Assembly: GCF_000177635.2 (NCBI RefSeq)
Contig: NC_014836.1
Span: forward strand, 601,501 to 665,500
DNA: 64,000 nucleotides
Reading direction: 5' to 3'
From: Desulfurispirillum indicum S5
Lineage (GTDB): Bacteria; Chrysiogenota; Chrysiogenetes; Chrysiogenales; Chrysiogenaceae
Shown: in pieces, positions 52,525 to 61,667 of the stretch
How positions within the stretch are numbered: the first letter of the stretch is position 1
Layout of the letters: every line of letters starts with the position of its first letter
Notes under the pieces: generated by a model
What the model was told of the DNA's origin: nothing
The model's input: only the letters and a program-made list of their open reading frames with translations
The model's database searches: none
Translations under genes and position numbers: made by a program

Positions 52525-55119
52525 ATGGCTACGAACATGCAGGCGCTGCAGGAACGGGTTGAGCTGCTGGAAGAGAATCTTCGCTGGTACGCCCACTCCC
52601 TGGGCATTCTCGCTTCCATGGGCGATATTCACACCAACACACGCGACCAGGCGAATCTCGATCAGATTCTGCGGCGGAGTCTCGAATACCTCAATCAGGT
52701 TTTTCACTTTACCCAGATGGGTTTCCTGCTGGTCAATGAAGATGACTCAAGCTTTGATCTGGTGCTCAGTCATCCGGCTTCGCGGAGCGCGGAGATTCAG
52801 CGGGCACTGGATATTATAATCGAAAATGGTGAATTTGCCTGGGCCATCAACCAGAATCGTCCCGTGGTCGTTGGGGAGAGTGACACTGCTGACAGCGCGC
52901 AGATTCTGCACGTGCTCACCACCCGCAATCGCGTTCGAGGTATGTTTTATGGCTTGCGACAGGGCTCCATGCATCGCACTTCGGTGGCTACCATGGAGCT
53001 GCTCTCCATAATTCTGACGAGTACCGCTTACGCCCTGGAGAGCGCTGAGCTGTACCGGCTGCTCTCCCAGGATAACGAAAGGCTTCAGAAACTGGTGGAA
53101 AAGCGCACGGCTGAGCTTGAACGTGCCAGGGATCAGGCCGAGGGAGCCAACCGTGCCAAAAGCCAGTTTCTGGCGAACATGAGCCATGAACTACGCACTC
53201 CTCTCAGCGGTATTATCGGCATGGTTGATCTCCTGCTGGATACCCGCCTTGACAACGAGCAGCAGGAGTACGCCAGGCTTGCTTCTGACTCGGCCCATGC
53301 CCTGCTGGCTCTTATCAACGATATCCTCGACTTTTCCAAAATAGAAGCCGGCAAACTGGAAATCGAAGAGGCCGAATTCTCCCTGGGCTCACTCACTGAA
53401 GGCGTGACCGAACTCTTTGCCCTGGCAGCCCAGAAAAAGGGCATTGTCCTGACTTCTTATGTGGATCCACAGCTTCCCGCCTATGTGCGAGGCGATGCTC
53501 TGCGCCTGCGTCAGGTGCTGGCCAATCTGCTCTCAAATGCGCTGAAATTTACGGAAAAGGGCAGTGTGCAGCTGCAGGTGAAGATTCTCGGTGATGGTGG
53601 CCAGGCGCCCCTGATTCGTTTCGAGGTCTGTGATACGGGTATTGGGGTTGATGCTGAGGTTGCCGAGCGACTTTTTCAGTCGTTTACGCAGGCCGATTCT
53701 TCCACCACACGCAAATATGGTGGCACCGGACTGGGGCTTGCCATCTGCCGCAACCTCGTTGAGTTGATGGGGGGGGAAATTGGTATTGAAAGTCGCCTTG
53801 GACAGGGGTCAACCTTCTGGTTTACGCTGCCTCTGCTGCCTGCCCTCAATCATGCTGAGCCGCAGTGGGCGTTGCCGGAGCGGCCTTTCCGCGTCCTGGT
53901 GATTGAGAAGAATGCCCAGTATCAGAACGTGCTGGGCGAGTACCTCAGGGCCTGGAAGATGGAATGCACCATCACTGCCACCCGCCAGCAGGCGCTGCAA
54001 TCCCTTATCACCACGGGAAAGAGTCAACGGCCTTTTCACGTCGTTATTCTGAGCGCGCAGCTTGCCGGTGATGGTGCATGGATCTCGCAGATGCTCGCTT
54101 TGCACCGCCAGTGCCGTCTGGTGCTCCTGACGCCCTTTGGTGGCAGCAATGGCCTGCCTATGGGCCTTGACCCGAATATGGACACCTGCATCCTCTCCCA
54201 TCCGATATCCTCCATAAAGCTGTGGCGTGCGTTGACCAGCAGTGTTCAGTCTGAGCCTGTGAGCGCCGTTTGCCCTGTGGTTCCTGAGGGGAAAGCTGTT
54301 ACACAAGGTGACAGAGAACCTGGGGTCCGGGATGTTCTGCCGGTGCTCCTGGTGGAGGACAACCGGGTGAATCAGCTGGCAGTCCGAATGCAGCTGGAGA
54401 AGATGGGCTTTGAGGTGCACCTGGCGGCCCATGGCCGCGAGGCCCTGGAGAAACTCGAAAAAAACACCTATGCCCTTGTTCTTATGGACTGCCAGATGCC
54501 AGTGATGGATGGCTATGAGGCTACGCGGGCTATTCGGGCCAAAGAGTGCGGTACGGACAACCACCTGCCCATCATCGCTCTCACTGCCAATGCCATGGAG
54601 CAGGATCGGGAGAAATGCCTTGCTGCCGGCATGGATGGTCATCTTACCAAGCCGGTGCGCCCTGAGCTGCTGCAACCGGTCCTTGAACAGTTCGCCATAG
54701 CAGCGCGCCTGACTCCCCAGTATCAGCAGAATATCATGGATATGGATATGGTGATGAAGCGCCTTGGCGGTGATCGCGAAATGTTCGCGATCATTGCCCA
54801 GACCTTTATTGAAGAGTATCCTTACGTGCTGCAGGCTATTGCTCAGGCTGTCGCCGACAAGGAGAGCTTTGCGCTGCAGCAGCAGGCGCACCTCATGAAG
54901 GGGATGTTGGCAAACTTCTCTGCGCCGGTGGCCATTGAACTGTGTAATACCCTGGAGCGGGCCGCCCAGGGGCAGGCAGGGTGGCAGGATATCGAGCTGC
55001 TTTATATTCGCCTGGAAAGGGAGCTGACTCAGCTGTCAAAAGTCCTTGAGGCTACCGGAAAATGGGATCGCGCTGCCGGAGGGATCCCTGCGAAGTCGCA
55101 AGAGCCGGGCAGACAGTGA
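52525..55119 (+). CDS. Hybrid histidine kinase with GAF, receiver and Hpt domains
   Basis: An 864-residue cytoplasmic hybrid kinase with no membrane segment. A GAF-like sensor (about 40-175) and coiled coil lead to the dimerisation domain with H221 in [11 protein letters not shown], then an ATPase domain (N box LLSNALKF, G1 DTGIGVD, G2 [10 protein letters not shown]). A degenerate receiver follows (about 455-560, no clear Asp in place), then a true receiver with D655 in [11 protein letters not shown], and an Hpt domain with H789 in [17 protein letters not shown]. This is a multistep phosphorelay of BarA/ArcB type. The partner may be the response regulator at 55212. Confidence 0.93.
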   Translation: MATNMQALQERVELLEENLRWYAHSLGILASMGDIHTNTRDQANLDQILRRSLEYLNQVFHFTQMGFLLVNEDDSSFDLVLSHPASRSAEIQRALDIIIENGEFAWAINQNRPVVVGESDTADSAQILHVLTTRNRVRGMFYGLRQGSMHRTSVATMELLSIILTSTAYALESAELYRLLSQDNERLQKLVEKRTAELERARDQAEGANRAKSQFLANMSHELRTPLSGIIGMVDLLLDTRLDNEQQEYARLASDSAHALLALINDILDFSKIEAGKLEIEEAEFSLGSLTEGVTELFALAAQKKGIVLTSYVDPQLPAYVRGDALRLRQVLANLLSNALKFTEKGSVQLQVKILGDGGQAPLIRFEVCDTGIGVDAEVAERLFQSFTQADSSTTRKYGGTGLGLAICRNLVELMGGEIGIESRLGQGSTFWFTLPLLPALNHAEPQWALPERPFRVLVIEKNAQYQNVLGEYLRAWKMECTITATRQQALQSLITTGKSQRPFHVVILSAQLAGDGAWISQMLALHRQCRLVLLTPFGGSNGLPMGLDPNMDTCILSHPISSIKLWRALTSSVQSEPVSAVCPVVPEGKAVTQGDREPGVRDVLPVLLVEDNRVNQLAVRMQLEKMGFEVHLAAHGREALEKLEKNTYALVLMDCQMPVMDGYEATRAIRAKECGTDNHLPIIALTANAMEQDREKCLAAGMDGHLTKPVRPELLQPVLEQFAIAARLTPQYQQNIMDMDMVMKRLGGDREMFAIIAQTFIEEYPYVLQAIAQAVADKESFALQQQAHLMKGMLANFSAPVAIELCNTLERAAQGQAGWQDIELLYIRLERELTQLSKVLEATGKWDRAAGGIPAKSQEPGRQ

Positions 55120-55211
55120 AAAAGCCGCACTGTCCCATGGAAAATGATGGCAACATATTGCGACAACATGTTATAAAATAAAAACCTTTGATGCAGGGGA
55201 GTGGCGCCGAT

Positions 55212-55925
55212 ATGGACGAAAAACTCAAAGAACTTGTGGTCCTTTATGTGGAGGACGAAGTTATTATAAAGAAGATCCTTGAGCGCTCACTGGCCCACAA
55301 GGTCAAGCAACTGTATATGGCTGGTGACGGACGTGAGGGACTGGAGTTATTCCGTCGGCATCGTCCGGATATTGTCGTGACGGATATCAATATGCCAGTG
55401 ATGAACGGCCTGGAAATGATACGGCAGATCCGGGCCATTGACCCTGATGTTCCGATTATTGCCGCCACGGCTTTCAGCGAGGAGGACTACTTCTCTGAAG
55501 TGGTGGACATGGATGTGAATGCCTTTCTCATCAAGCCGGTGAATGTCTCTGATCTCCTGGAGAAGATCAGCGAGGTGCTGGCAGCTCCCGGGACTGAGGC
55601 GGAATCTGACCAGATGCTCGTCATCGGCCCCGATGACGAAGAGGAGTATGTCTTTCCGCTGATCTATCAGTTTCTGCGCAAGAAAGGTCATCTGGCCAAA
55701 AATATAACCAGCAGAAAACTGCTGCACTCCGAGGAACTCCTGGAGGAAGCGTTTCGCATTGTGCGTCAGCTGCAGGATGACGGGGAGATCCTTTTTCTGA
55801 ACAGCGACCATTTGCCGGTGCTGGACACTCAGACCACCATAGCCCCGTGTAATCGCTCCATTGAAGGCACAGAGGCGTACCTGCGGGCTCAGTGTCAAAG
55901 CAAGACATCCGATTCTCCCTTGTGA
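55212..55925 (+). CDS. Response regulator with unrecognised C-terminal domain
   Basis: A 237-residue protein. Residues 1-120 are a receiver (D58 in IVVTDINMPVMNG; acidic pocket VEDE near 13-16; K in FLIKPVN). Residues about 135-237 contain a domain I do not recognise: a short acidic stretch (DDEEEYVF), then helices with a KKGHLAKNITSRKLLHSEELLEEAFRIV pattern, and a tail with two Cys. ATG 55212 has GGGGAG upstream; earlier starts at 55188 or 55191 are possible. It follows the hybrid kinase and could receive phosphate from its Hpt. Confidence 0.82.
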   Translation: MDEKLKELVVLYVEDEVIIKKILERSLAHKVKQLYMAGDGREGLELFRRHRPDIVVTDINMPVMNGLEMIRQIRAIDPDVPIIAATAFSEEDYFSEVVDMDVNAFLIKPVNVSDLLEKISEVLAAPGTEAESDQMLVIGPDDEEEYVFPLIYQFLRKKGHLAKNITSRKLLHSEELLEEAFRIVRQLQDDGEILFLNSDHLPVLDTQTTIAPCNRSIEGTEAYLRAQCQSKTSDSPL

Positions 55926-55929
55926 AACT

Positions 55930-55950
55930 CCTCCTGCCGGAGGCAGGAGG
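55930..55950 (+). terminator. Short GC-rich hairpin after the response regulator gene
   Basis: CCTCCTGCC-GGA-GGCAGGAGG forms a 9-bp stem five bases after the stop. No T tract follows, so it is a weak terminator or processing site between the response regulator and the GGDEF gene. Confidence 0.5.
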
Positions 55951-56003
55951 CCGAATCCGTGATTGCGGAAGCGCCATAATCCACCCCCAAGGAACTGGTA
56001 TTC

Positions 56004-58442
56004 ATGAGCAAGATGATCATACTCGCCGTCGATGACTCAAAAACCATCCTGGCCCTGATGAAGCAGATGACCAAGAATATGGAGAACTGCCAGCTTGAAG
56101 GGTTCGTCAATTCCCGTGATGCCCTTGAATGGTGCCAGGACCAGCACATCGACCTGCTCATCGTCGACTACATGATGCCGGATCTTGATGGCATTACCTT
56201 CCTGCGTGAGTTTAAAAGCAACTCCCGTCATCGTCATGTTCCGGTACTCATGATCACCGCCAGCGAGGATCTGGACATTCGACACCGCTCCCTGGAGCAT
56301 GGCGCCAATGATTTTCTCACGAAACCTCTGGATATGCTTGAGTTTACCACCAGGGTTCGCAATATGCTTTCGCTGCGTCGTTACCAGAAGGCCCTTGAGG
56401 AGAATATCAAACTCCTGCGACAAAGCGAGGAAAGGTGGCAGTTTGCCCTGGAGGGCAGTGGGGATGGCGTTTGGGACTGGGACACCCAAACGGACGCCAT
56501 GTTCCTCTCAAAAAACCTGAAGGCCATGCTGGGCTACGCGGATCACGAACTCTCCAGCAACTACACTAGTTTTATGGATTTGCTGCATCCCGATGACCTG
56601 CCGTTGATCCAGTGGGAGGTACAGCTCCACCTCCAGGGCAAGACCCCGACCTTTGTCGTGGAAAAACGCATGCGCTGCAAGGATGGTAGTTACAAGTGGG
56701 TGCTGACCCGGGGGAAGATCATCGAATGGGCCACTGACGGCAAACCCTTGCGCGCGGTGGGAACCATGAGTGACATCAGCGAACGCAAGGATATGGAGAA
56801 CTACCTGAAGGACTCCTCCGATCGCATGCGCAAGATTCTTGATGCGGTGGATGCGCTTATCGTCGTCACCCAGATGGAAGGTGATGAACAGATTCTCTTT
56901 GTCAATCACCACGCCCGAAAACTGTACGGTGACATTGAGGGACAGCCCTGGAGCTGTTTCAATCGGGATACAGCCCCGGCTCAACAGGCGCTGGTTGACC
57001 GACATGGGAACCCCAGTGGTGAAGTGGTCGCCTGGGAAGAATACGATGCGTCACTGGGGCGCTGGTTCCTGCGCCATGACCAGGGAATCCGCTGGGTTGA
57101 TGGCAGTGTCGTGCGCATGCAGGTAGCCACCGATATCACGGAGCGTCACCAGATCATGGAAACGCTCCAGAAGAATGAAAAAAAGTACCGCGAACTTTTT
57201 GATAACATGAAAAGCGGCGTGGCCATCTACGATGTAGAAAGTGGCGGTGATGTCTTTGTCTTCAAAGATGTGAACAAGTCGGCAGAGAGCATTCTGTGTG
57301 CCCGCAAAGAGGATCTGATCGGTCGTAATCTGACCAAAGCACTGCCCGGTGTGGAGGATTTCGGTTTACTGACAGTGTTGCAGGACGTGTACCGCTCAGG
57401 CTCCCCACAGTACTTTCCCCCCGCGCACTATCATGATGACTCGCGGCAGGGGTACTTTGAGAACTTTGTCTATCGCCTGCCTTCCGGAGAAGTGGTCGCC
57501 ATATTCGACGATGTCACCGAGGAAAAGCTGGCGGAGCAGGAGCTGCGCCTGGCTGCCAAGGTTTTTGAGAGCAGCATGGACGCCATTGTCATTACCGATC
57601 GCAATAACGCCATTGTCTCCGTGAACCAGGCTTTTACCACGATCACCGGCTACAGTCGTGAAGAAGTGATTGGCCACAACCCCAACCTTCTGAGCTCCGG
57701 CCGTCAGGATGAGGAATTTTACCACCAGATGTGGCAGTCACTGCTGCATCTGGGTCAGTGGAAGGGTGAGATATGGAACCGTCGGAAAAACGGTGAAATC
57801 TATCCCCAGTGGGTGAGTATAAGCACCGCCACGGATGCGGACAACGCCATTACCCATTATATTGCCATCTTCTCCGACATCAGCGAGCGTAAAGCCGCTG
57901 AAGAACGCATTCAGTACCTGGCCTGGCACGATCCGCTCACCGGTCTGCCCAATCGGGCCCTGCTGCAGGATCGTCTGGAGAGAGCCCTGGTGCTGGCTTG
58001 CCGTAATGAACACCAGCTGGCCGTACTTTTTGTGGATCTCGACCGTTTTAAAATCATCAATGATACCCTCGGGCACCATATGGGTGATCTGCTGCTGCAG
58101 GAGGTGGCAAAGCGTCTGTGTGCCTGCGTGCGACAGAGTGATACTGTCAGCCGCCAGGGGGGAGACGAGTTTGTGATACTCCTGCTGGATATCACGGGAG
58201 CCGATGCCGCTGCGATGGTGGCCAGCAAGATCGTGGAGGCCATCGCACGCCCCTTTACCATTGACGGGCACTGCCTGCACACGAGCCCCAGTGTCGGTAT
58301 CAGCCTCTACCCCCATCATGGCAGGGACAAGGCATCTCTGTTGAAAAAAGCCGATGGTGCCATGTACAAGGCCAAGGACATGGGGCGCAATAATTTCCAG
58401 TTCGCCGATGATGACGAGAGTGAAGGCGAACAGCAGGAGTAA
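56004..58442 (+). CDS. REC-PAS-GGDEF diguanylate cyclase
   Basis: An 812-residue soluble protein. A receiver (about 1-125, D55 in LLIVDYMMPDLDG) is followed by about four PAS/PAC units (roughly 140-265, 275-390, 395-505, 515-640; PAC blocks such as GTMSDISERKDME and IFSDISERKAAEE). A C-terminal GGDEF domain has the active motif RQGGDEF near residue 720 and an RQSD inhibition site five residues before it. It should make c-di-GMP and be product-inhibited. No EAL domain is present. The ATG is preceded by AAGGAA. The receiver may take phosphate from the upstream hybrid kinase. Confidence 0.93.
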   Translation: MSKMIILAVDDSKTILALMKQMTKNMENCQLEGFVNSRDALEWCQDQHIDLLIVDYMMPDLDGITFLREFKSNSRHRHVPVLMITASEDLDIRHRSLEHGANDFLTKPLDMLEFTTRVRNMLSLRRYQKALEENIKLLRQSEERWQFALEGSGDGVWDWDTQTDAMFLSKNLKAMLGYADHELSSNYTSFMDLLHPDDLPLIQWEVQLHLQGKTPTFVVEKRMRCKDGSYKWVLTRGKIIEWATDGKPLRAVGTMSDISERKDMENYLKDSSDRMRKILDAVDALIVVTQMEGDEQILFVNHHARKLYGDIEGQPWSCFNRDTAPAQQALVDRHGNPSGEVVAWEEYDASLGRWFLRHDQGIRWVDGSVVRMQVATDITERHQIMETLQKNEKKYRELFDNMKSGVAIYDVESGGDVFVFKDVNKSAESILCARKEDLIGRNLTKALPGVEDFGLLTVLQDVYRSGSPQYFPPAHYHDDSRQGYFENFVYRLPSGEVVAIFDDVTEEKLAEQELRLAAKVFESSMDAIVITDRNNAIVSVNQAFTTITGYSREEVIGHNPNLLSSGRQDEEFYHQMWQSLLHLGQWKGEIWNRRKNGEIYPQWVSISTATDADNAITHYIAIFSDISERKAAEERIQYLAWHDPLTGLPNRALLQDRLERALVLACRNEHQLAVLFVDLDRFKIINDTLGHHMGDLLLQEVAKRLCACVRQSDTVSRQGGDEFVILLLDITGADAAAMVASKIVEAIARPFTIDGHCLHTSPSVGISLYPHHGRDKASLLKKADGAMYKAKDMGRNNFQFADDDESEGEQQE

Positions 58443-58478
58443 CTGCAGTCCGCTGGATCTCGCCACCAGAGCCCGCCG

Positions 58479-59603
58479 CTAGAGTCGGTGTGCGGGTTCC
58501 TCGCCATGCCACTGCAGGCCGGGAATACTTCGCCAGATATCACTGCCTGTCACACCCGCTCCGGTGGTGAATCCTCCGGGAATCTCCTTTTCCAGCATAT
58601 GCTTCACCACCGCCAGGCTGCCGTACACCGTCAGATCATAGCCTGCCAGCGCGGAAGACGGGGTATGGGTCATCCGTCCCTGTACCCCTTTGCCGGTGGT
58701 GTTTTCCAGCCGTATCCAAAAGGTGCTGCGTGCGCCTTCGTGGAAATGCACTGCGTATTGATGGCGGGCAGCCCTTTGCAGTAACCACTCGAGAATTTTC
58801 GGACGCAGCAGTGGCTGTACCAGGTTCAGGCACTTCATAGCCATGAGCTCCCAGCGGTGGACGGCCAGGTATGCCTCAACGTTTGGGATGCCGTGGCTGT
58901 GCGCTGCGCAGATGACGTCGCCCCAGGGAAAGATGACGCCCAGGGCTGGCCCATGGCGGAAGATGGGGCGTTGCAGGAGGCGCGAGGCCCAGGGTACCTG
59001 GCAAAGGTGTGAATCCTGGCGCAGGACAGGTCGGTTGCGCAGGCTTTCCAGGGCGGTAGCCACCGAGCCTGGCCCGACCATGATACCGTGCTTCATTCCC
59101 AGCAGCGCCCGCAGGATGCTCCCCAGCAGGGAGGCTTCGGGGTGGTCGCTGTACTGGATGGCGACGGTGAGTCTGCTGGCATCGGGAAGTCCGGGCAGCA
59201 GCATCCGGGTCATGCAGTCTGTGGGAAGAACAGCCAGCCCTGCTGCGCCCACCAGGGCCACTTGGGAGCTCTGTGCCTGCTGATGAAGTGCCTGAAGTGC
59301 TTCCAGCCCCTGAAGTTCTCCGCCAATATCCACATAGTGCGTTTTGCTGCGCACGCAGAGTTGGCCAAGGTGGGGAGCCGTATGGCTGAATGGGCCGGCG
59401 CAGTTCAGCACCAGGTCAATATCGGCCAGGGAGTGCGGCGCTTTTTCATCACCAAGGTCAAAGGCGCGCCAGGGAAGTTCCAGGTTGCGGGAGAGTGTCT
59501 GCACTGCCTTGGGGTTGCGGCCAGCCAGAATCGGCCGCAACCCGGCTGTGACTGCCTGGGCGGCGATGAGTCTGCCGGTAAAGCCGGTGGCGCCATAGAT
59601 CAT
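58479..59603 (-). CDS. Saccharopine-dehydrogenase-like NAD(P)-binding oxidoreductase
   Basis: A 374-residue protein of the family that includes mycobacterial trans-acting enoyl reductases and LYS9-like proteins. The N-terminal Rossmann motif is MIYGATGFTGRLIA with GRN further on, then NCAGPFSHTAP and the THYVDIGGELQ block. The biochemical substrate is unknown. The first codon gives the family N-terminus but has no good ribosome site. It lies 30 bases after the small DUF6485-like gene and is convergent with the GGDEF gene. Confidence 0.85.
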   Translation of the reverse strand: MIYGATGFTGRLIAAQAVTAGLRPILAGRNPKAVQTLSRNLELPWRAFDLGDEKAPHSLADIDLVLNCAGPFSHTAPHLGQLCVRSKTHYVDIGGELQGLEALQALHQQAQSSQVALVGAAGLAVLPTDCMTRMLLPGLPDASRLTVAIQYSDHPEASLLGSILRALLGMKHGIMVGPGSVATALESLRNRPVLRQDSHLCQVPWASRLLQRPIFRHGPALGVIFPWGDVICAAHSHGIPNVEAYLAVHRWELMAMKCLNLVQPLLRPKILEWLLQRAARHQYAVHFHEGARSTFWIRLENTTGKGVQGRMTHTPSSALAGYDLTVYGSLAVVKHMLEKEIPGGFTTGAGVTGSDIWRSIPGLQWHGEEPAHRL

Positions 59604-59632
59604 CCAGGTTCTTGCGGCGCCATGATTCTGGC

Positions 59633-59824
59633 TCAGAGCAGGCCCTTGTCTCTGGCGAGATTGGCAATGGAGCGATCATAGGTTCGCTCTGCAGCCGGGG
59701 AGAAAAAGCAGGCGGTCACCTGATTCTTTCCACGGTGGTAGGCGACGCACTCACAGCACCGACCGTGGCGTGGGCAGCCGGGATACGAGCAGGCACAATC
59801 CTTCGTGTTGGGTTTGCAGTCCAT
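59633..59824 (-). CDS. DUF6485-like cysteine-rich small protein
   Basis: A 63-residue protein with seven cysteines in the pattern CKPNTKDCACSYPGCPRHGRC followed by CECVAYHR, and the conserved tail ACFFSPAAERTYDRSIANL. The composition fits the DUF6485 family, probably a small metal-binding (zinc or Fe-S) protein; its function is unknown. A clear ribosome site (GGAGGTGAAAA) precedes the ATG. It is first in a two-gene unit with the saccharopine-dehydrogenase-like gene. Confidence 0.85.
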   Translation of the reverse strand: MDCKPNTKDCACSYPGCPRHGRCCECVAYHRGKNQVTACFFSPAAERTYDRSIANLARDKGLL

Positions 59825-59999
59825 TTTTCACCTCCAGAGAAAAACTGTACCAATTTTTTTCGCGAAAGGCAGTAGATCATTTCGCCGCAGGGGAAGTATG
59901 GTAAGGTAACTGCGTTGTGGGGAGAATTACCCGCTGCTGGTGCGAAGGCGTGGGTTTGTGGTAGCATAGTGATCTTCATTTGCGTAAAGGGGATGGCCA

Positions 60000-60989
60000 G
60001 TGAGCAGGTTCGCGTCGTTTGCCTTGATTGCCAGTTTACTGTTGTGTTGCGTGCTTCCGGCTTCCGGGCAGCAGCCCGGGGAGCAGGTACTCCTGCTGGA
60101 GGAGCTTCCGCAGCTGCCGGATGTGGGCATATCAGTGCCGGAAAATGACTTTCTGGTAGCTCTGAAGTGGTATAGTCGTGGTGACTATGAGGCCGCCTGG
60201 CGCACCCTTGAACCCCTGGCCCAGGAAGGCGATGCCCGCAGTCAGTGGCTGCTGGCCACTCTGTATCAGCATGGCCTTGGGCTGGCTCCCAGTGCTCAGG
60301 ATGCTGCCATATGGTATGAGCGGGCAGCTCAGCAGGGCGTTGCTGAAGCCCAGGAAGCCCTTGCCTTCCTCTATGCCACCGGATCCGGGTTGTCCCGCAA
60401 TATTCCCCGGGCGTTTGAATGGTATGAGAAGGCGGCTCGCCAGGGAAACCCTCAGGCGCAGTTCGCCCTGGCTTTCCTGCTTGCCGCAACCCTGGAGAGC
60501 GACGATGTCAGCGAGGAGGTACACAGCTGGTATCGCCAAGCGGCTGAGCAGGGCCACCTCCTGGCCCAGTACAATCTGGCTACTTTGTATATCAATGAAC
60601 CGCAGTGGCGTAATGAAACTGAGGCAGCCCGCTGGTATGAATCGGCTGCCCGCCAGGGCTACTGCCGTGCCCAGTATAACCTGGCACTGCTCTACAGTCA
60701 GGGGCTGGGGATCGAGCGGAGCGAAGAACGGGCCCTGTACTGGTATGAGCGGGCAGCTCAGCAGGGAGAGCCCGCCGCGATGAATAATCTTGGTGCCATA
60801 TATGCCAATGGATTCTATGGTGTGGAGAAAGATCTGGTGAAGGCCTATGTCTACTTCCACCGCGCAGCCGCAGCAGCCCATGAGCGGGCAAGGATAAATC
60901 GCAATGCCCTGCTGGAACAGCTGGAGAGTGAGGCCCTGCTGGATGCGCAGAGAATTCTGCAGCAGCACGACCATGTCAGCTGCCGTTAA
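60000..60989 (+). CDS. Sel1-repeat (TPR-like) secreted protein
   Basis: A 329-residue protein with a signal peptide (about 1-23) and six to seven Sel1-like repeats from about residue 55 to 300 (recurring AAIWYERAAQQG, AFEWYEKAARQG, AARWYESAARQG, ALYWYERAAQQG). Such solenoids act as adaptor proteins in envelope stress and secretion. The start is GTG 60000, taken because it directly begins the leader; no strong ribosome site is visible. It overlaps the methyltransferase gene by 17 bases and is divergent from the DUF6485 gene. Confidence 0.87.
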   Translation: MSRFASFALIASLLLCCVLPASGQQPGEQVLLLEELPQLPDVGISVPENDFLVALKWYSRGDYEAAWRTLEPLAQEGDARSQWLLATLYQHGLGLAPSAQDAAIWYERAAQQGVAEAQEALAFLYATGSGLSRNIPRAFEWYEKAARQGNPQAQFALAFLLAATLESDDVSEEVHSWYRQAAEQGHLLAQYNLATLYINEPQWRNETEAARWYESAARQGYCRAQYNLALLYSQGLGIERSEERALYWYERAAQQGEPAAMNNLGAIYANGFYGVEKDLVKAYVYFHRAAAAAHERARINRNALLEQLESEALLDAQRILQQHDHVSCR

Positions 60990-61623
60990 TCCGTGCCCTT
61001 TATGTGGTGATGGTGCAGGGAAAGCGATGGTCTTTCAGACCCGCAAGGGACGAGCCTACTGGCGCTGCTTCCGCTGTGCGCTTATCTTCATGGACTCCGA
61101 ACATCTGCCGGATCGCCAGACCGAACGCGGTGTCTATGAGAAGCATCAGAACCATCTGGGGCACGCCGGATATGTGAATTTTCTGCGCCGCATTCTCGAT
61201 CCAGCCCTGGTGTACCTGCATCCCGGTATGCGCGGACTGGATTATGGCTGCGGTCCGGGTCCGACCCTTTCGCAGCTCCTGGAGTTCCACGGTATCAGCT
61301 GTGAGAATTATGACCCGCTCTTTTTCCCCAGCTGTCCTGCCGGCCCCTTCGACTTTATCTTTGCCACGGAGTGCTTTGAGCACTTTCACCGGCCCATGGA
61401 ACAGTTGCAGCATCTGAGTTTATTGCTCAAGCCGGGAGGCTGGCTGTTTGTCATGACGCAGCTGTGGGATGAGTCCATCAATTTCACCGACTGGTACTAC
61501 AAGTGTGACCCTACCCACGTCAGTTTCTATCATCGTCAGACCATAACCTACCTGTGTCGCGAGTATGGCCTGAGGCTGATCGAAGAACAGCAGCAGCGGG
61601 TGCTGCTGCTGCGCAAAAGGTAG
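60973..61623 (+). CDS. Class I SAM-dependent methyltransferase with zinc-ribbon N-terminus
   Basis: A 216-residue protein. The N-terminus has a zinc-ribbon pattern CPLCG (residues 9-13) and CFRC (near 32-35). The methyltransferase core shows the SAM-binding glycine motif LDYGCGPGPT, the acidic block YDPLFF, and FATECFEHFHRP. It resembles methyltransferases acting on small metabolites or lipids; the substrate is unknown. ATG 60973 lies within the end of the Sel1 gene. It ends 10 bases before a bidirectional terminator. Confidence 0.85.
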   Translation: MSAAVNPCPLCGDGAGKAMVFQTRKGRAYWRCFRCALIFMDSEHLPDRQTERGVYEKHQNHLGHAGYVNFLRRILDPALVYLHPGMRGLDYGCGPGPTLSQLLEFHGISCENYDPLFFPSCPAGPFDFIFATECFEHFHRPMEQLQHLSLLLKPGGWLFVMTQLWDESINFTDWYYKCDPTHVSFYHRQTITYLCREYGLRLIEEQQQRVLLLRKR

Positions 61624-61628
61624 CGAAG

Positions 61629-61660
61629 CAAAAAAGCCCCCTGAGCAGCTCAGGGGGCTT
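61629..61660. terminator. Bidirectional terminator between methyltransferase and chemoreceptor
   Basis: AAGCCCCCTGAG (61634-61645) pairs with CTCAGGGGGCTT (61649-61660). On the minus strand it runs into a six- to seven-base T tract (61629-61635), giving a good terminator for the chemoreceptor gene; on the plus strand it ends the methyltransferase transcript less strongly. Confidence 0.82.
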
Positions 61661-61667
61661 GGTGTCT

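Noticed and set aside
53809-54891. 360-codon minus-strand open frame
   Set aside because: Antisense to the hybrid kinase; no start context or motifs.
55148-55162. Sigma-54 promoter-like TGGCAACATATTGCG upstream of the response regulator
   Set aside because: The spacing between GG and GC is nine bases instead of the required ten, so it is not a valid -24/-12 element.
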